A stretch of DNA of 44,169 nt, from NCBI RefSeq assembly GCF_000935125.1, contig NZ_JRKI01000037.1, forward strand, positions 1 through 44,169, read 5' to 3'. Below, in pieces: positions 14,795 to 22,503 of the stretch (the stretch's first letter is position 1; each line of letters begins with the position of its first letter). The notes beneath the pieces are model-generated. The model did no database searches. It was not told where the DNA came from and was given only the letters and a program-made list of their open reading frames with translations. Origin of the DNA: Streptomyces natalensis ATCC 27448. GTDB taxonomy: Bacteria; Actinomycetota; Actinomycetes; Streptomycetales; Streptomycetaceae. The translations under genes and the position numbers were made by a program.

Positions 14795-16264
14795 CTAGGG
14801 GCGGGCCAGCGGGAGGGCGGAGGTGGTGAAGGCTTCGGCCTGCTGCCAGGTCAGCAGCCGCAGGTCGAGCAGGGCGGCGACGGCTGCTGTCTCGATGGCG
14901 GCGCAGGCGGAGTTGAGTTCGTCGTCGGTGTCGGCGCTGACGGTGAGCAGGCCGGTCAGGGCGACGTCGGCGTGGCCGGCGATCAGCTGGCGCTCACGGG
15001 CCTTGATGTCGGCGTACTCGACGGAGTCCTCTTCGGAGTCGACCTGGCCCTTGCGCTGCCGCTCGGCGGCGTCCGCGATCACGGTGGCCTTCTTGCGCTG
15101 CACGTCCTTGAGCGCGGCGTCCAGTCCCTTGGGCGCGTAGGTCAGCGACAGGGTGCGGCGCACGCCGGAGGTGAACAGGAGCTGGTGCAGGAAGCCGGGA
15201 GAAGTTTCGATGCGGGGCCAGTTCTCGATCCAGTACGTGGCGTGGCGGGCCGAGTCGGTCTGTATCCGGTCGGCCTTCTCCACTAGGACGACCGGGCCGG
15301 CAGCCGCCGGATTGGCCTGCGGGCGGCCGGAGTCGGACCACTGGTCCAGGGCCGCGGATGCCTTGGGGTCGTAGGCGGTGCGGATCACGGCGGCGATCTC
15401 GCTTGCCCCCAGCCAGTCACTGGGCATGAGGCCGGAGTTGCGGGCGGCCTGGTCGAAGGTGGAGGTGAGCTGGGACAGGACGGCGAAGGCGCCGGTGAGT
15501 CCGCCGCCGGCCTGGTTGATCAGACGACGGGCAGCCTTGAGATCGAGCGCGAGCGCGACGTATGCCTCGTGCGGGGCCGCGGCGGGACCGGCGGCGGCCA
15601 GCAGTTCGCTGTAGATGGGGCCGGCGAGGTGGGTGTCGGCGTTGCCGTGCTCGCTCCAGTAGCGGTTGAGCGCATCGCCGGAGTCGGGCACGGTCCGCTC
15701 CAGCACCTGGACCCGAGCGATGTGCCCGGTACGCGACAGTGCGGCCAGGGTGCGGCCCCAGCCTGCGACATTGCTGGTCTGCGTGGCCGGATCGAGCAGG
15801 GCGAAGGCGCGGGAGGAAACCTTCACCACGGCGGTCAGGGTGCCGTTGTGCGGATCGTGCACCGCACCGAAGCCGCCGCCCGGCGAGGCGACCACCCGCA
15901 GGGAGGCGGCTGTGCCGGGCAGGTGCAGTAGACCCTCGCGTCGCGGTCGGCGAGAGGGGCGGGCGAGCCAGATGAGCTGGCCCTTGAAACGCCGCAGCGC
16001 ATAGCGCAGGGCGATGGGTGCCCAGTCGGCGAGGGAGCGCCCGCGGTGGCGGATGAAGACCGCCGCCAGGATGACCGCCCACAGAGGGATGAGCTTGAGC
16101 GCCCCGGTGACGCCGGATTGCATCAGCACCCCGAGCAGGGCCAGGCCGGTGAGAGTGACGACGACGAGCTGGGCGACCGACAGGCCGAGCAGTACACCGC
16201 GGCGCGAGCGGTGGGGGAACTTCACGGTGGCCGGGCCGTCAGGCAGAGAAGCGTCGGGATGCAT
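14795..16264 (-). CDS. SCO6880-family conjugation membrane protein
   Basis: This 489-residue protein matches the SCO6880-type family of streptomycete elements. A basic start (FPHRSRRGVLLGLS) leads into two membrane segments (about 23-47 and 55-72), which resembles a PrgI-like unit. A large soluble part follows, including LHLPGTAASLRVVASPGGGF, TGHIARVQVLERTVPDSG and VRRTLSLTYAPKGLDAALKD, ending in ALLDLRLLTWQQAEAF. No Walker motif is present. In these systems the protein appears to supply the part of VirB4 that the VirB4-like ATPase lacks; this is inference from gene order and length. ATG 16264 has AAGG upstream. Confidence 0.85.
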   Translation of the reverse strand: MHPDASLPDGPATVKFPHRSRRGVLLGLSVAQLVVVTLTGLALLGVLMQSGVTGALKLIPLWAVILAAVFIRHRGRSLADWAPIALRYALRRFKGQLIWLARPSRRPRREGLLHLPGTAASLRVVASPGGGFGAVHDPHNGTLTAVVKVSSRAFALLDPATQTSNVAGWGRTLAALSRTGHIARVQVLERTVPDSGDALNRYWSEHGNADTHLAGPIYSELLAAAGPAAAPHEAYVALALDLKAARRLINQAGGGLTGAFAVLSQLTSTFDQAARNSGLMPSDWLGASEIAAVIRTAYDPKASAALDQWSDSGRPQANPAAAGPVVLVEKADRIQTDSARHATYWIENWPRIETSPGFLHQLLFTSGVRRTLSLTYAPKGLDAALKDVQRKKATVIADAAERQRKGQVDSEEDSVEYADIKARERQLIAGHADVALTGLLTVSADTDDELNSACAAIETAAVAALLDLRLLTWQQAEAFTTSALPLARP

Positions 16265-16310
16265 GGCAAAGCCGTCCTTGGAACGTGGTGAGAAAGAAGG
16301 AAGAGGAAAC

Positions 16311-16348
16311 GGGGGCGGGCGGGCCGAGCGCGGCAGGCGCCCGCCCCC
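16311..16348 (-). terminator. GC-rich hairpin between transfer genes
   Basis: GGGGGCGGGCG and CGCCCGCCCCC form a perfect 11-bp stem (12 with the flanking C-G pair) around a 16-base loop. It lies between the SCO6881-like stop and the SCO6880-like start. It is probably an attenuator or mRNA-stability element rather than a full stop, because the operon continues. Confidence 0.45.
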
Positions 16349-16360
16349 GTCAGATGAGGG

Positions 16361-17746
16361 CTACGAGCCCGATCCACCCGGTGGCTCGGGATAGATCCAC
16401 TGCTGCGGCGTACTGCCGCCCTGCGGAGGAGGCCCGCTTGCCGGTGGCGGTCCGCTGGGCCGTGGCGCTGGCGGATCCATCCGCGTCCCCGCCGCGGCCG
16501 AAGCGCCCGGCGTGGACGAAGCCGGCGCCGAAGCTGCTGCCGCGCCCGAGGTAGCCCCCTGGCCGGGGCGCTGGATCAGGGGCTGGCCGCGGTCGCCGTC
16601 CGTGGGAGGCCGCTGGATCAGCGCACGGCCCTTGTCGCCGGTGGCGTTGGAGTCCTCGCCGTAGCGGAAGCGCGTCTGCTTCGGCTTTCCGCCACCGCTC
16701 GAACCGCCGGTCGGGTCGATGCCGGAGGCAACGCCATCCGTGCCCTGGCCCGGCACCTTCGACGGACCCTGCGGAGCAGGCGTCCCGGTGCCCGCCTGCA
16801 TGGCGAGCTGGCCTGCGGTCTTGGCCGCACCCGCCGCCACCGCCATGCCGGCGACGCCGGTGCGGTGCAGGTCATCGTGGCCCCTGCCATCAGCCGCCCA
16901 GTGAATGAACTTGTAGGTGGCATAGGGGCACAGCATCACCAGGACCATCACGACGATGCCCGCGATCGCATCCGACAAGGCAGCGAGCCCACCGTGCGAG
17001 TCGGACTTGCCCATGGCCGAGACGCCCAGCAAGAACACGATCGTCATCAGCAGTTTGCTGACGACCAGGGTGGCCGTGGCCTCGGTCCAGCCGCGGCGCC
17101 AGCGCCGAGCCACCTCCCAGCCCCCTCCGGCACCGGCGAAGACCGCCAGCGTGACCAGGACCAGGATGCCGACCTTGCGGGCGACCATCACGGCCCAGTA
17201 CAAGAACGCCCCGATCGCGCAGCCGAGCGCGATGATCGAGGGGACACCCCAGCCCAGGCCATACATCGCGCCCAGCTCGTTGACCTTGATCATGCGGCGG
17301 ACTGCATCATCGACGGAACTGTTGGCGGCCTTGAACAGACCGGCACTGAGCGCGTCGACCACGGTGATGGCGACGGTGGTGCAGGCGATGGCGGCAAAGG
17401 CGAAAAAGACGCCGACCATCGTGCCGAACGCGGCCTGGGCAAGGGCGCGTTCGTCCCGGCGCCAGGCAGCACGGGTGAGCTGGAGGCAGAACGTGCCCAC
17501 CGTCAGGATCAACCCGATCGGCAACAGCAGCTCGTAGTTGTTGCGGAACCACTCGGCGTTCAGGTCGATGGCGGTGGTCTGGTCGACCGCCTTGGACGCG
17601 AGGTCGGCGGCGGACTGGGCCACCTCGCCCATCGACTTGGCGATCCAGGCACCGATGCCGTCGGTGACCGCCTTGCCGGTGGAGCTGACGACGCCGCCGA
17701 CGGCGTCGCACACGGTATTCATCAGGGGAAGGTCGCAGGCTCCCAT
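16361..17746 (-). CDS. SCO6881/VirB6-TrbL-like conjugation membrane protein
   Basis: This 461-residue protein has several membrane segments between residues 72 and 300: LLLPIGLILTVGTFCLQL, FGTMVGVFFAFAAIACTTVA, GVPSIIALGCAIGAFLYW, KVGILVLVTLAVFAGAGG, LLMTIVFLLGVSAMG and DAIAGIVVMVLVMLCPYAT. A 150-residue Pro/Gly/Gln-rich cytoplasmic or extracellular tail follows. Topology and position fit a VirB6/TrbL-type channel component. The ATG at 17746 has a perfect GGAGGTG ribosome site. The N-terminal MGACDLPLMNTVCDAVG is typical of the family as I recall it. Confidence 0.85.
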   Translation of the reverse strand: MGACDLPLMNTVCDAVGGVVSSTGKAVTDGIGAWIAKSMGEVAQSAADLASKAVDQTTAIDLNAEWFRNNYELLLPIGLILTVGTFCLQLTRAAWRRDERALAQAAFGTMVGVFFAFAAIACTTVAITVVDALSAGLFKAANSSVDDAVRRMIKVNELGAMYGLGWGVPSIIALGCAIGAFLYWAVMVARKVGILVLVTLAVFAGAGGGWEVARRWRRGWTEATATLVVSKLLMTIVFLLGVSAMGKSDSHGGLAALSDAIAGIVVMVLVMLCPYATYKFIHWAADGRGHDDLHRTGVAGMAVAAGAAKTAGQLAMQAGTGTPAPQGPSKVPGQGTDGVASGIDPTGGSSGGGKPKQTRFRYGEDSNATGDKGRALIQRPPTDGDRGQPLIQRPGQGATSGAAAASAPASSTPGASAAAGTRMDPPAPRPSGPPPASGPPPQGGSTPQQWIYPEPPGGSGS

Positions 17747-17777
17747 CAGGGCACCTCCTTATCCGGGATCGGGGCGG

Positions 17778-18467
17778 TCATGGCGCGGCGTTGGGCAGGA
17801 CGGCTGCCAGCGCGCAGTTCTGGTGGGGCCGGCACTGGACGGCGAGGGTCATCGAGCGGGCCTCGGCCCCGGCTCCCGAGCCCTTCCAGGCCAGGGTCTG
17901 GTTGCCGGTGACCGTGACGGCGTAGACGTACGCCTCGGTGATCGCACCGGGATCCTGGGCCAGCGCGGTCTTGAACGCCTGCGGGAAGTGGCCCTCGCCG
18001 ACGCTGGCGCTCGCGTGCTGGCGGTTGTCGTGCATCCGCGACCACAGCACCGGGCTGGGCACCTGGTCGGTGATGGACTTCCAGTCGGCGTACTTCTTCT
18101 CGCCGCTCATCCACCGCTTCAGCCCGGCCAGATGCTCGGTCTGGGAGAAGGCGCGGGTGTCGTATGTCCACAGGACCTTCGTGGCTGCCTTGGCGAACAC
18201 GATCGGATCGCTCGTCTTCGGAGGATCCGCGACAGCGACACCCTTGCCGTCAGTTGCCTCGGGTGAGGGCGACGGATCCTGGGCGGACGTCGATGGCGGG
18301 GAGGGTTTGGCCGAGGCTGGGCTGTCCGTACGGTTGAGATACGCGACGAGACCGGCGACGGCCAGCAGCACGGCGAGGATGATGCCGCCGATCAGCGAGC
18401 GCCGCAGGACCGACGCCGGTTCACCGTACGTGCGCTCCTCAGGGCTGCGGAGACGTTTCTTCGGCAT
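17778..18467 (-). CDS. VirB8-like membrane-anchored conjugation protein
   Basis: This 229-residue protein has a short basic cytoplasmic start (MPKKRLRSPEERTYGEPASV), one membrane helix (about 25-44, LIGGIILAVLLAVAGLVAYL), a Ser/Pro linker, and a C-terminal domain of about 140 residues (FAKAATKVLWTYDTRAFSQ, ITEAYVYAVTVTGNQTLAW). The architecture and genome position suit a VirB8/TcpC-type NTF2-fold component, but sequence similarity alone does not prove it. The start is set by the TGATG overlap with the DUF6112 gene, which signals translational coupling. Confidence 0.65.
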   Translation of the reverse strand: MPKKRLRSPEERTYGEPASVLRRSLIGGIILAVLLAVAGLVAYLNRTDSPASAKPSPPSTSAQDPSPSPEATDGKGVAVADPPKTSDPIVFAKAATKVLWTYDTRAFSQTEHLAGLKRWMSGEKKYADWKSITDQVPSPVLWSRMHDNRQHASASVGEGHFPQAFKTALAQDPGAITEAYVYAVTVTGNQTLAWKGSGAGAEARSMTLAVQCRPHQNCALAAVLPNAAP

Positions 18468-18775
18468 CAGTGGACCTGCGTTCCCATGGCGGAGAAGAAC
18501 GCAACGATGCCGTTCGCGGCACCCAGCAGCAGGGCGCATCCAGCGGCGATGGCCGTGCCCTTCTTGCCGTTCTGCTCGGCCTGGTGGCCGCCGCTGTGGT
18601 GGCCCCAGGCCCAGACGACTGCGGAGATGACCAAGGCGCCGACCGTGGCGATGATGCCGAACAGGTTGATGCTGCCTATCACGTTCTTCAGGACATCGAG
18701 ACCGGGGAGCCCACCCTGCTTCGGCGTAACGCCGGGGTTGTAAGCCAGGTACTGGGCGTGCTGCATGAGTTTCAT
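18467..18775 (-). CDS. DUF6112 small membrane protein (VirB2-like)
   Basis: This 102-residue protein has two hydrophobic segments (about 38-58, LFGIIATVGALVISAVVWAW; about 75-94, AIAAGCALLLGAANGIVAFF) separated by a hydrophilic loop (HHSGGHQAEQNGKKG). It matches my memory of DUF6112 (YNPGVTPKQGGLPGLDVLKN, GSINLFG). Size, topology and gene order fit a VirB2/TrbC pilin-like subunit. The ATG at 18775 has GGAG just upstream. The first codons repeat the MQHAQ sequence seen in the leader peptide at 19987-20061. Confidence 0.8.
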   Translation of the reverse strand: MKLMQHAQYLAYNPGVTPKQGGLPGLDVLKNVIGSINLFGIIATVGALVISAVVWAWGHHSGGHQAEQNGKKGTAIAAGCALLLGAANGIVAFFSAMGTQVH

Positions 18776-18856
18776 GGGAACTCCAGAGTGAATTTGGGCG
18801 TATGAAGGCCCGGAAGGGGCGGAAGAGGGGGAGAGGGGAGCGGGGAGCGGGGCCGG

Positions 18857-19990
18857 TCAGGCGACTCGGCGGGCGGCGAGGATGTCCGGCCGCCAGGAGG
18901 CGAGGGTCGAGATCTTGACCACGTCGCCGGTCTTCGGAGCGTGCAGGATCAGCCCCTGGCCGATGAACATCCCGACGTGCTCCGGCACCGCGGCACTGCC
19001 GCGAGTGAAGAGCAGATCACCGGGCTTGAGGGCATCGACGCTGACCGCCTTGCCCTCCTTCACCTGCGTGTAGGTGGTCCGGGAGATCGAGACACCACCG
19101 GCCTTGTACGACGCCTGCATCAACGACGAGCAGTCACAACGACCCATCGGGTCCTGACCACGCGGCTCGGTACAGCTGCCACCCCACTGGTACGCAGTGC
19201 CAAGCTGACCGAGCCCCCAACGGATGGCTGTGCGAATCGACTTGGGTGCGTCAGCGGGGATCTTGTAGCCCTTGGGTACGGCCCCAGCAGGGATCGGGCC
19301 GAACCCGCTCCCATCGCTTCCCGTCCCACATCCGCCAGAAGGGACCTCCGGCTTGGCTTCCTTGCCGTCGTCCTTGCCGGAACCGCCCTTGGCGGGGAGG
19401 TTCTTGGCGATGGCCTTCTGGAGCGCCGTGGCCAGTGGTTCCCACTTGGCGTAGGCGTCCGGGAACCCGCTCGCCTGGACCGCCTGCGCGGCCTGGGCGA
19501 CGGTCATCGACTGCCAGCCCGAGACCTTCAGCAGCCCCTCGTAGAACTTCGTCGAGGCATGCACCGGATCCCGGACCTGCTGCGCGGTACCCCAGCCCTG
19601 GCTGGGACGCTGCTGGAACAGACCGAGCGAATCCCGGTCGCCATAGTCCAAGTTCCGCAGCCCCGACTCCTGCAACGCAGTCACCAGTGCGACGATCTGC
19701 CCGCGCGTGGGCACCTTCATCGCGACACCGGTGGCCAGGATCGTCTTGGCGTTCGGTATCTGCTCCTTCGGATTGTCCAGCCCGGCAACGGATACCGAAC
19801 CCTTGCCGCCGGCCTTGAGGATCGCCTCCACCTGCTTGGCCACGACCTTGGCATCCACCGCACCGGCACCACCGGCGTCGCCGCAGGCGGCCTGGGCGTT
19901 GCTGGCGCCGGCCAGGGCGACGGCGATGGGCGCGATCAGCAGCATCGGGGCGAGGACGACGCCCCCGGCTATCGCTGCGACCTTCTTCAC
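18857..19990 (-). CDS. Secreted NlpC/P60 peptidase with lytic domain (VirB1-like)
   Basis: This 377-residue protein has a signal peptide (about 1-35, ending AQA before ACG). A lysozyme-like helical domain follows with its likely catalytic Glu in VTALQESGLRNLDYGDRDSL and the motif GLFQQRPSQGWG. The C-terminal NlpC/P60 domain carries the catalytic Cys in GRCDCSSLMQASYK (near 288) and two His (PEHVGMFIGQG near 337, ILHAPKTGD near 349). It would cut peptidoglycan stems and glycan to open the wall for the transfer channel. The GTG at 19990 overlaps the stop of a 24-residue upstream peptide and has no strong ribosome site of its own, so translation is probably coupled. Confidence 0.9.
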   Translation of the reverse strand: MKKVAAIAGGVVLAPMLLIAPIAVALAGASNAQAACGDAGGAGAVDAKVVAKQVEAILKAGGKGSVSVAGLDNPKEQIPNAKTILATGVAMKVPTRGQIVALVTALQESGLRNLDYGDRDSLGLFQQRPSQGWGTAQQVRDPVHASTKFYEGLLKVSGWQSMTVAQAAQAVQASGFPDAYAKWEPLATALQKAIAKNLPAKGGSGKDDGKEAKPEVPSGGCGTGSDGSGFGPIPAGAVPKGYKIPADAPKSIRTAIRWGLGQLGTAYQWGGSCTEPRGQDPMGRCDCSSLMQASYKAGGVSISRTTYTQVKEGKAVSVDALKPGDLLFTRGSAAVPEHVGMFIGQGLILHAPKTGDVVKISTLASWRPDILAARRVA

Positions 19991-20061
19991 AGCCGGCCGC
20001 CGGACGCTCGGCGTATCCAGATATCCGGCTCGGGCGAGGGGCGTGCCTGGGCATGCTGCAT
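19987..20061 (-). CDS. 24-residue leader peptide coupled to NlpC/P60 gene
   Basis: An ATG at 20061 with AGGAG 6 bases upstream opens a 24-codon frame (MQHAQARPSPEPDIWIRRAS plus four residues) whose TGA overlaps the GTG of the wall-hydrolase gene as GTGA. The good ribosome site here and the weak one at the hydrolase start suggest ribosomes load at this peptide and re-initiate. It is the first translated item of the minus-strand transfer operon. An independent function for the peptide is unknown. Confidence 0.55.
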   Translation of the reverse strand: MQHAQARPSPEPDIWIRRASGGRL

Positions 20062-20086
20062 CAGCAGCTCCTTACTCGTAGGCAGC

Positions 20087-20126
20087 GTGGTGCCGGCGTT
20101 CTCGTCGAAAAGGCCACCGGCACCAC
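20087..20126. repeat. Inverted repeat 1 (10 bp arms)
   Basis: GTGGTGCCGG at 20087-20096 and CCGGCACCAC at 20117-20126 are perfect inverted copies with a 20-base spacer. It lies 26 bases upstream of the leader-peptide start, so it could be an operator for the transfer operon or part of an oriT. Confidence 0.6.
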
Positions 20127-20165
20127 ACCGGTTAAACACTCGAAAGTCCCCGAAGGGAGGGCCGT

Positions 20166-20190
20166 GCTTCGGAGCCGCTAACTCCGAAGC
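20166..20190. repeat. Inverted repeat 2 (9 bp arms, 7-base loop)
   Basis: GCTTCGGAG and CTCCGAAGC flank CCGCTAA. The small loop and perfect arms could form a hairpin in single-stranded DNA, as beside a nic site, or in RNA. Confidence 0.6.
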
Positions 20191-20599
20191 GCCAAACCCT
20201 TTATCGCAATGCGGCAGCCAGCCGCGCTCGTAATCTCAGGTGCCACACAGCGAATTCCTCTCCCTCGCATCCGTCAGGGCTCTATACGGGTGCCGAGCGG
20301 GCTGCCAATTGGACGAGGCAACACGCATCAGCACAGCTCAACAGGGGCGGGATCAGGGCCCGTCCTGCGAACATGCCGAGACTGTAGAGACAAAATCCGG
20401 TCGCGCCAAACGAATCGCGATCATGAAAAGGCGCGGGCAAGATCACGTCATTGGGTGCGACCGGGAATAGGCGCTAACCTCCAGCCCACTGCTCGACCCA
20501 GTCAGCCATCTGTGCGGTTGTTCCGAGCAGTTCTTGCACGCATATCCCGTGCCACGGGGGCGTGCGTGTGGCCGTCTTCCAGAAAGAGAGATCCGCCGA

Positions 20600-21349
20600 A
20601 TGTCGTCGTACACCCTGCATCGAGGCGATGCGCTTACCGTCCTGAAGTCCCTCCCGGACGAGAGCGTCGATGCCGTCATCACCGACCCGCCGTACAACTC
20701 CGGCGGACGCACCAGCTCCGAACGCACGGCCCGCACCGCACGGGCGAAGTACACCAGCGGCGACGCCCGCCACGATCTTGCCAACTTCCCCGGCGAAAAC
20801 CGCGACCAGCGCTCCTACCGCGCATGGCTGACCGAGCTGCTTACCGAGGCATACCGCGCCAGCACCGAACACGCCGTCGTCATGGTCTTCTCCGACTGGA
20901 GGCAGGACCCCACCACCTCCGACGCCCTGCAAATGGCGGGCTGGACCTGGTCGGGCACCATCCCGTGGATCAAACCGTCCTCACGGCCCCGCAAGGGCGG
21001 ACCGAAGCAGGACTCCGAGTTCATCCTCTGGGGCGTCAAGGGCACCCTCGACAACACCCGGGACGTCTACCTGCCCGGCCACTACATCGCCTCCCAGCCC
21101 CGCAAGGACCGTGTCCACATCACCCAGAAGCCCGTGGAGGTCATGCAGCAGCTCGTACAGGTCTGCCCACCTGGCGGCACAGTCCTCGACCCCTTCGCCG
21201 GCTCCGGATCCACCGGCATCGCCGCGCTGAAGGAGGGGCGCAACTTCGTCGGCGTCGAACTGTCCGACCACTACGCCGGCATCGCCGAACAGCGCCTCCG
21301 CAGCGCCCTGTCCCGCGACGACTTCGCACTCGCAGGACCCGAAGCGTGA
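20600..21349 (+). CDS. Beta-class site-specific DNA methyltransferase (N4-C or N6-A)
   Basis: This 249-residue enzyme has the catalytic DPPYNSGG at residues 29-36 followed, near 195-205, by the AdoMet-binding LDPFAGSGSTGIAAL. That order (motif IV before motif I) is typical of beta-class amino-methyltransferases. The region between holds a target-recognition part and HITQKPVEVMQQLVQ, a conserved motif before motif I. The ATG at 20600 was chosen because the homologous start is SYTLHRGDALTVLKSLP; the upstream extension is Arg-rich. The gene is alone on the plus strand and convergent with a PD-(D/E)XK protein. No restriction partner is certain, so it may be an orphan modification enzyme. Confidence 0.92.
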   Translation: MSSYTLHRGDALTVLKSLPDESVDAVITDPPYNSGGRTSSERTARTARAKYTSGDARHDLANFPGENRDQRSYRAWLTELLTEAYRASTEHAVVMVFSDWRQDPTTSDALQMAGWTWSGTIPWIKPSSRPRKGGPKQDSEFILWGVKGTLDNTRDVYLPGHYIASQPRKDRVHITQKPVEVMQQLVQVCPPGGTVLDPFAGSGSTGIAALKEGRNFVGVELSDHYAGIAEQRLRSALSRDDFALAGPEA

Positions 21350-21387
21350 GTCCGAGAGGCCCGGAAATCGGGTCAGAACACAGAAAT

Positions 21388-21429
21388 GGGCGGGTTGTGC
21401 CAACGGAATCCCGATGGCACAACCCGCCC
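21388..21429. terminator. Bidirectional terminator between convergent genes
   Basis: GGGCGGGTTGTGCCA and TGGCACAACCCGCCC are perfect 15-bp arms with a 12-base loop. The hairpin lies 38 bases after the methyltransferase stop and 16 bases after the stop of the opposite DUF5655 gene, so it can end both transcripts. Confidence 0.85.
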
Positions 21430-21445
21430 TTGACCGTCCGCTGCG

Positions 21446-22363
21446 TCAGCCGGCGGCGACGCCCCGCCGAATGAGGTCACCGGCCCGTGCGAGGTCCTCG
21501 CGCGATCTGATTCGCACCTCGACACCATCTCGGATCCCCAGGCACCCCAGGCCGCGGACGTCCCGCGAGAACCCCTCGTGCAGCTCCACCGTGTCCGGGG
21601 CGAGCTTCAGATTGACCACCAGCATCCGATTCCGCGGCTGGATGCGCACCGTGGCGACGTTCTTGATCCGCCGGTACGCGAAGTAGTGGAGCTGCGGCTC
21701 CATCCGCACATCGTCGTGCGACAGCAGAAGGTCATTGAGGTCCGCGAACAGCTCCTGAAGATCCTGCGGAGACTCATCCAGGTACTGCTGAACCGACTTC
21801 GACGACGACACACTGGCAACGTGGCCCGCTTCGGGTGCCTTTCCCCGTGCCCGAGATGAGGCGCCGGCAACGGACGCGACCAGCTGTAGCGTCAGCACGT
21901 CATCGAAGACCCGGTAGCTGACCAAGTCGATCCGGCGGCCGATCATCTCGATCGCGACCGTGTCGTGATGCGTGAAGTCCCCCGCGATGCAGACGAGCCG
22001 TGGATTGCTCCAGTCGACGGCCTCCACTGCTTCGACGCCAAGCTTCGCCTTCACCAGGCTCTCGAACTCGTGGTGGTGATCGTGGAGCCACGACAGATAC
22101 GACAGCGCCTGATTCGTGACGTTCTGGTCCCGGGAGCGCTTGTATTCGATCAGCGCAGGCGTGCCGTTCTCGTCCAGACCAAGGGAGTCGATCCGGCCCC
22201 GGTGTCGGCCCGTGGCGTATTCGCTGGCCAGGAAGCGGATGCCGAGCATCGCCTCCATGTTGTCCTCGATCAGCGTCTGAAGGTGACGCTCCAACGGCAT
22301 CGACGACCCCGGTATCTCCGTGGCCCGCCCGTCACGGACACGGAACGCCTTCAGGTTACTCAT
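21446..22363 (-). CDS. PD-(D/E)XK nuclease-like protein with DUF5655 domain
   Basis: In this 305-residue protein, residues 25-130 contain a nuclease-like core: RGRIDSLGLDENGTPALIEY then KRSRDQ, where Asp59 and Glu73-x-Lys75 fit the PD-(D/E)XK active site, and QALSYLSWLHDHHHEFESLV is a following helix. Residues 205-300 match DUF5655 (IKNVATVRIQPRNRMLVVNL, KLAPDTVELHEGF, GIRDGVEVRIRSREDLARAG). Proteins of this type are widespread singletons with no established function known to me. It lies convergent with the methyltransferase and divergent from the NUDIX gene. It could be a DNA-cutting partner of the methyltransferase, but the arrangement is not that of a classic operon. Confidence 0.8.
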   Translation of the reverse strand: MSNLKAFRVRDGRATEIPGSSMPLERHLQTLIEDNMEAMLGIRFLASEYATGRHRGRIDSLGLDENGTPALIEYKRSRDQNVTNQALSYLSWLHDHHHEFESLVKAKLGVEAVEAVDWSNPRLVCIAGDFTHHDTVAIEMIGRRIDLVSYRVFDDVLTLQLVASVAGASSRARGKAPEAGHVASVSSSKSVQQYLDESPQDLQELFADLNDLLLSHDDVRMEPQLHYFAYRRIKNVATVRIQPRNRMLVVNLKLAPDTVELHEGFSRDVRGLGCLGIRDGVEVRIRSREDLARAGDLIRRGVAAG

Positions 22364-22487
22364 GCCTCCCCCGTCTGCACTTCGATCCTGCGCAGGAACA
22401 ATCGAGGAACGGAAGTAATTATTCCGGGAGCAGCCGCAGTGCTGAGCTGGTGAGCCAGTAGCTGTCCCACAGGGAGATCACGGCGGG

Positions 22488-22493
22488 TAGTAC
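22488..22493 (+). promoter_or_regulatory. Possible -10 box for a leaderless NUDIX transcript
   Basis: TAGTAC ends 10 bases before the NUDIX ATG at 22504, and no ribosome-binding sequence lies at normal distance. This spacing would start the mRNA at or very near the ATG, a common leaderless arrangement in Streptomyces. No good -35 was found. Confidence 0.35.
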
Positions 22494-22503
22494 CGTCATC
22501 GGC

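Larger units (their letters stand above)
20062..20599. other. Non-coding divergent region (candidate oriT/control region)
   Basis: This 538-bp stretch separates the minus-strand transfer operon from the plus-strand methyltransferase. I see no convincing gene. It holds two perfect inverted repeats (20087-20126 and 20166-20190), a direct repeat of GCGCCAAAC (20189-20197 and 20403-20411, each followed by ATCGC), and an isolated tRNA-like D-arm sequence on the minus strand near 20300-20316. Base composition is a little less G+C rich than the flanks. Location at the head of a transfer operon makes it the best oriT candidate in the window. Confidence 0.4.

Noticed and set aside
20290..20345. tRNA-like D-arm sequence (GTCCAATTGGCAG) on the minus strand in the non-coding region
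   Set aside because: The anticodon and T arms do not fold and no TTCGA-type T loop is in place, so it is not a supportable tRNA; it could be chance or a relic.
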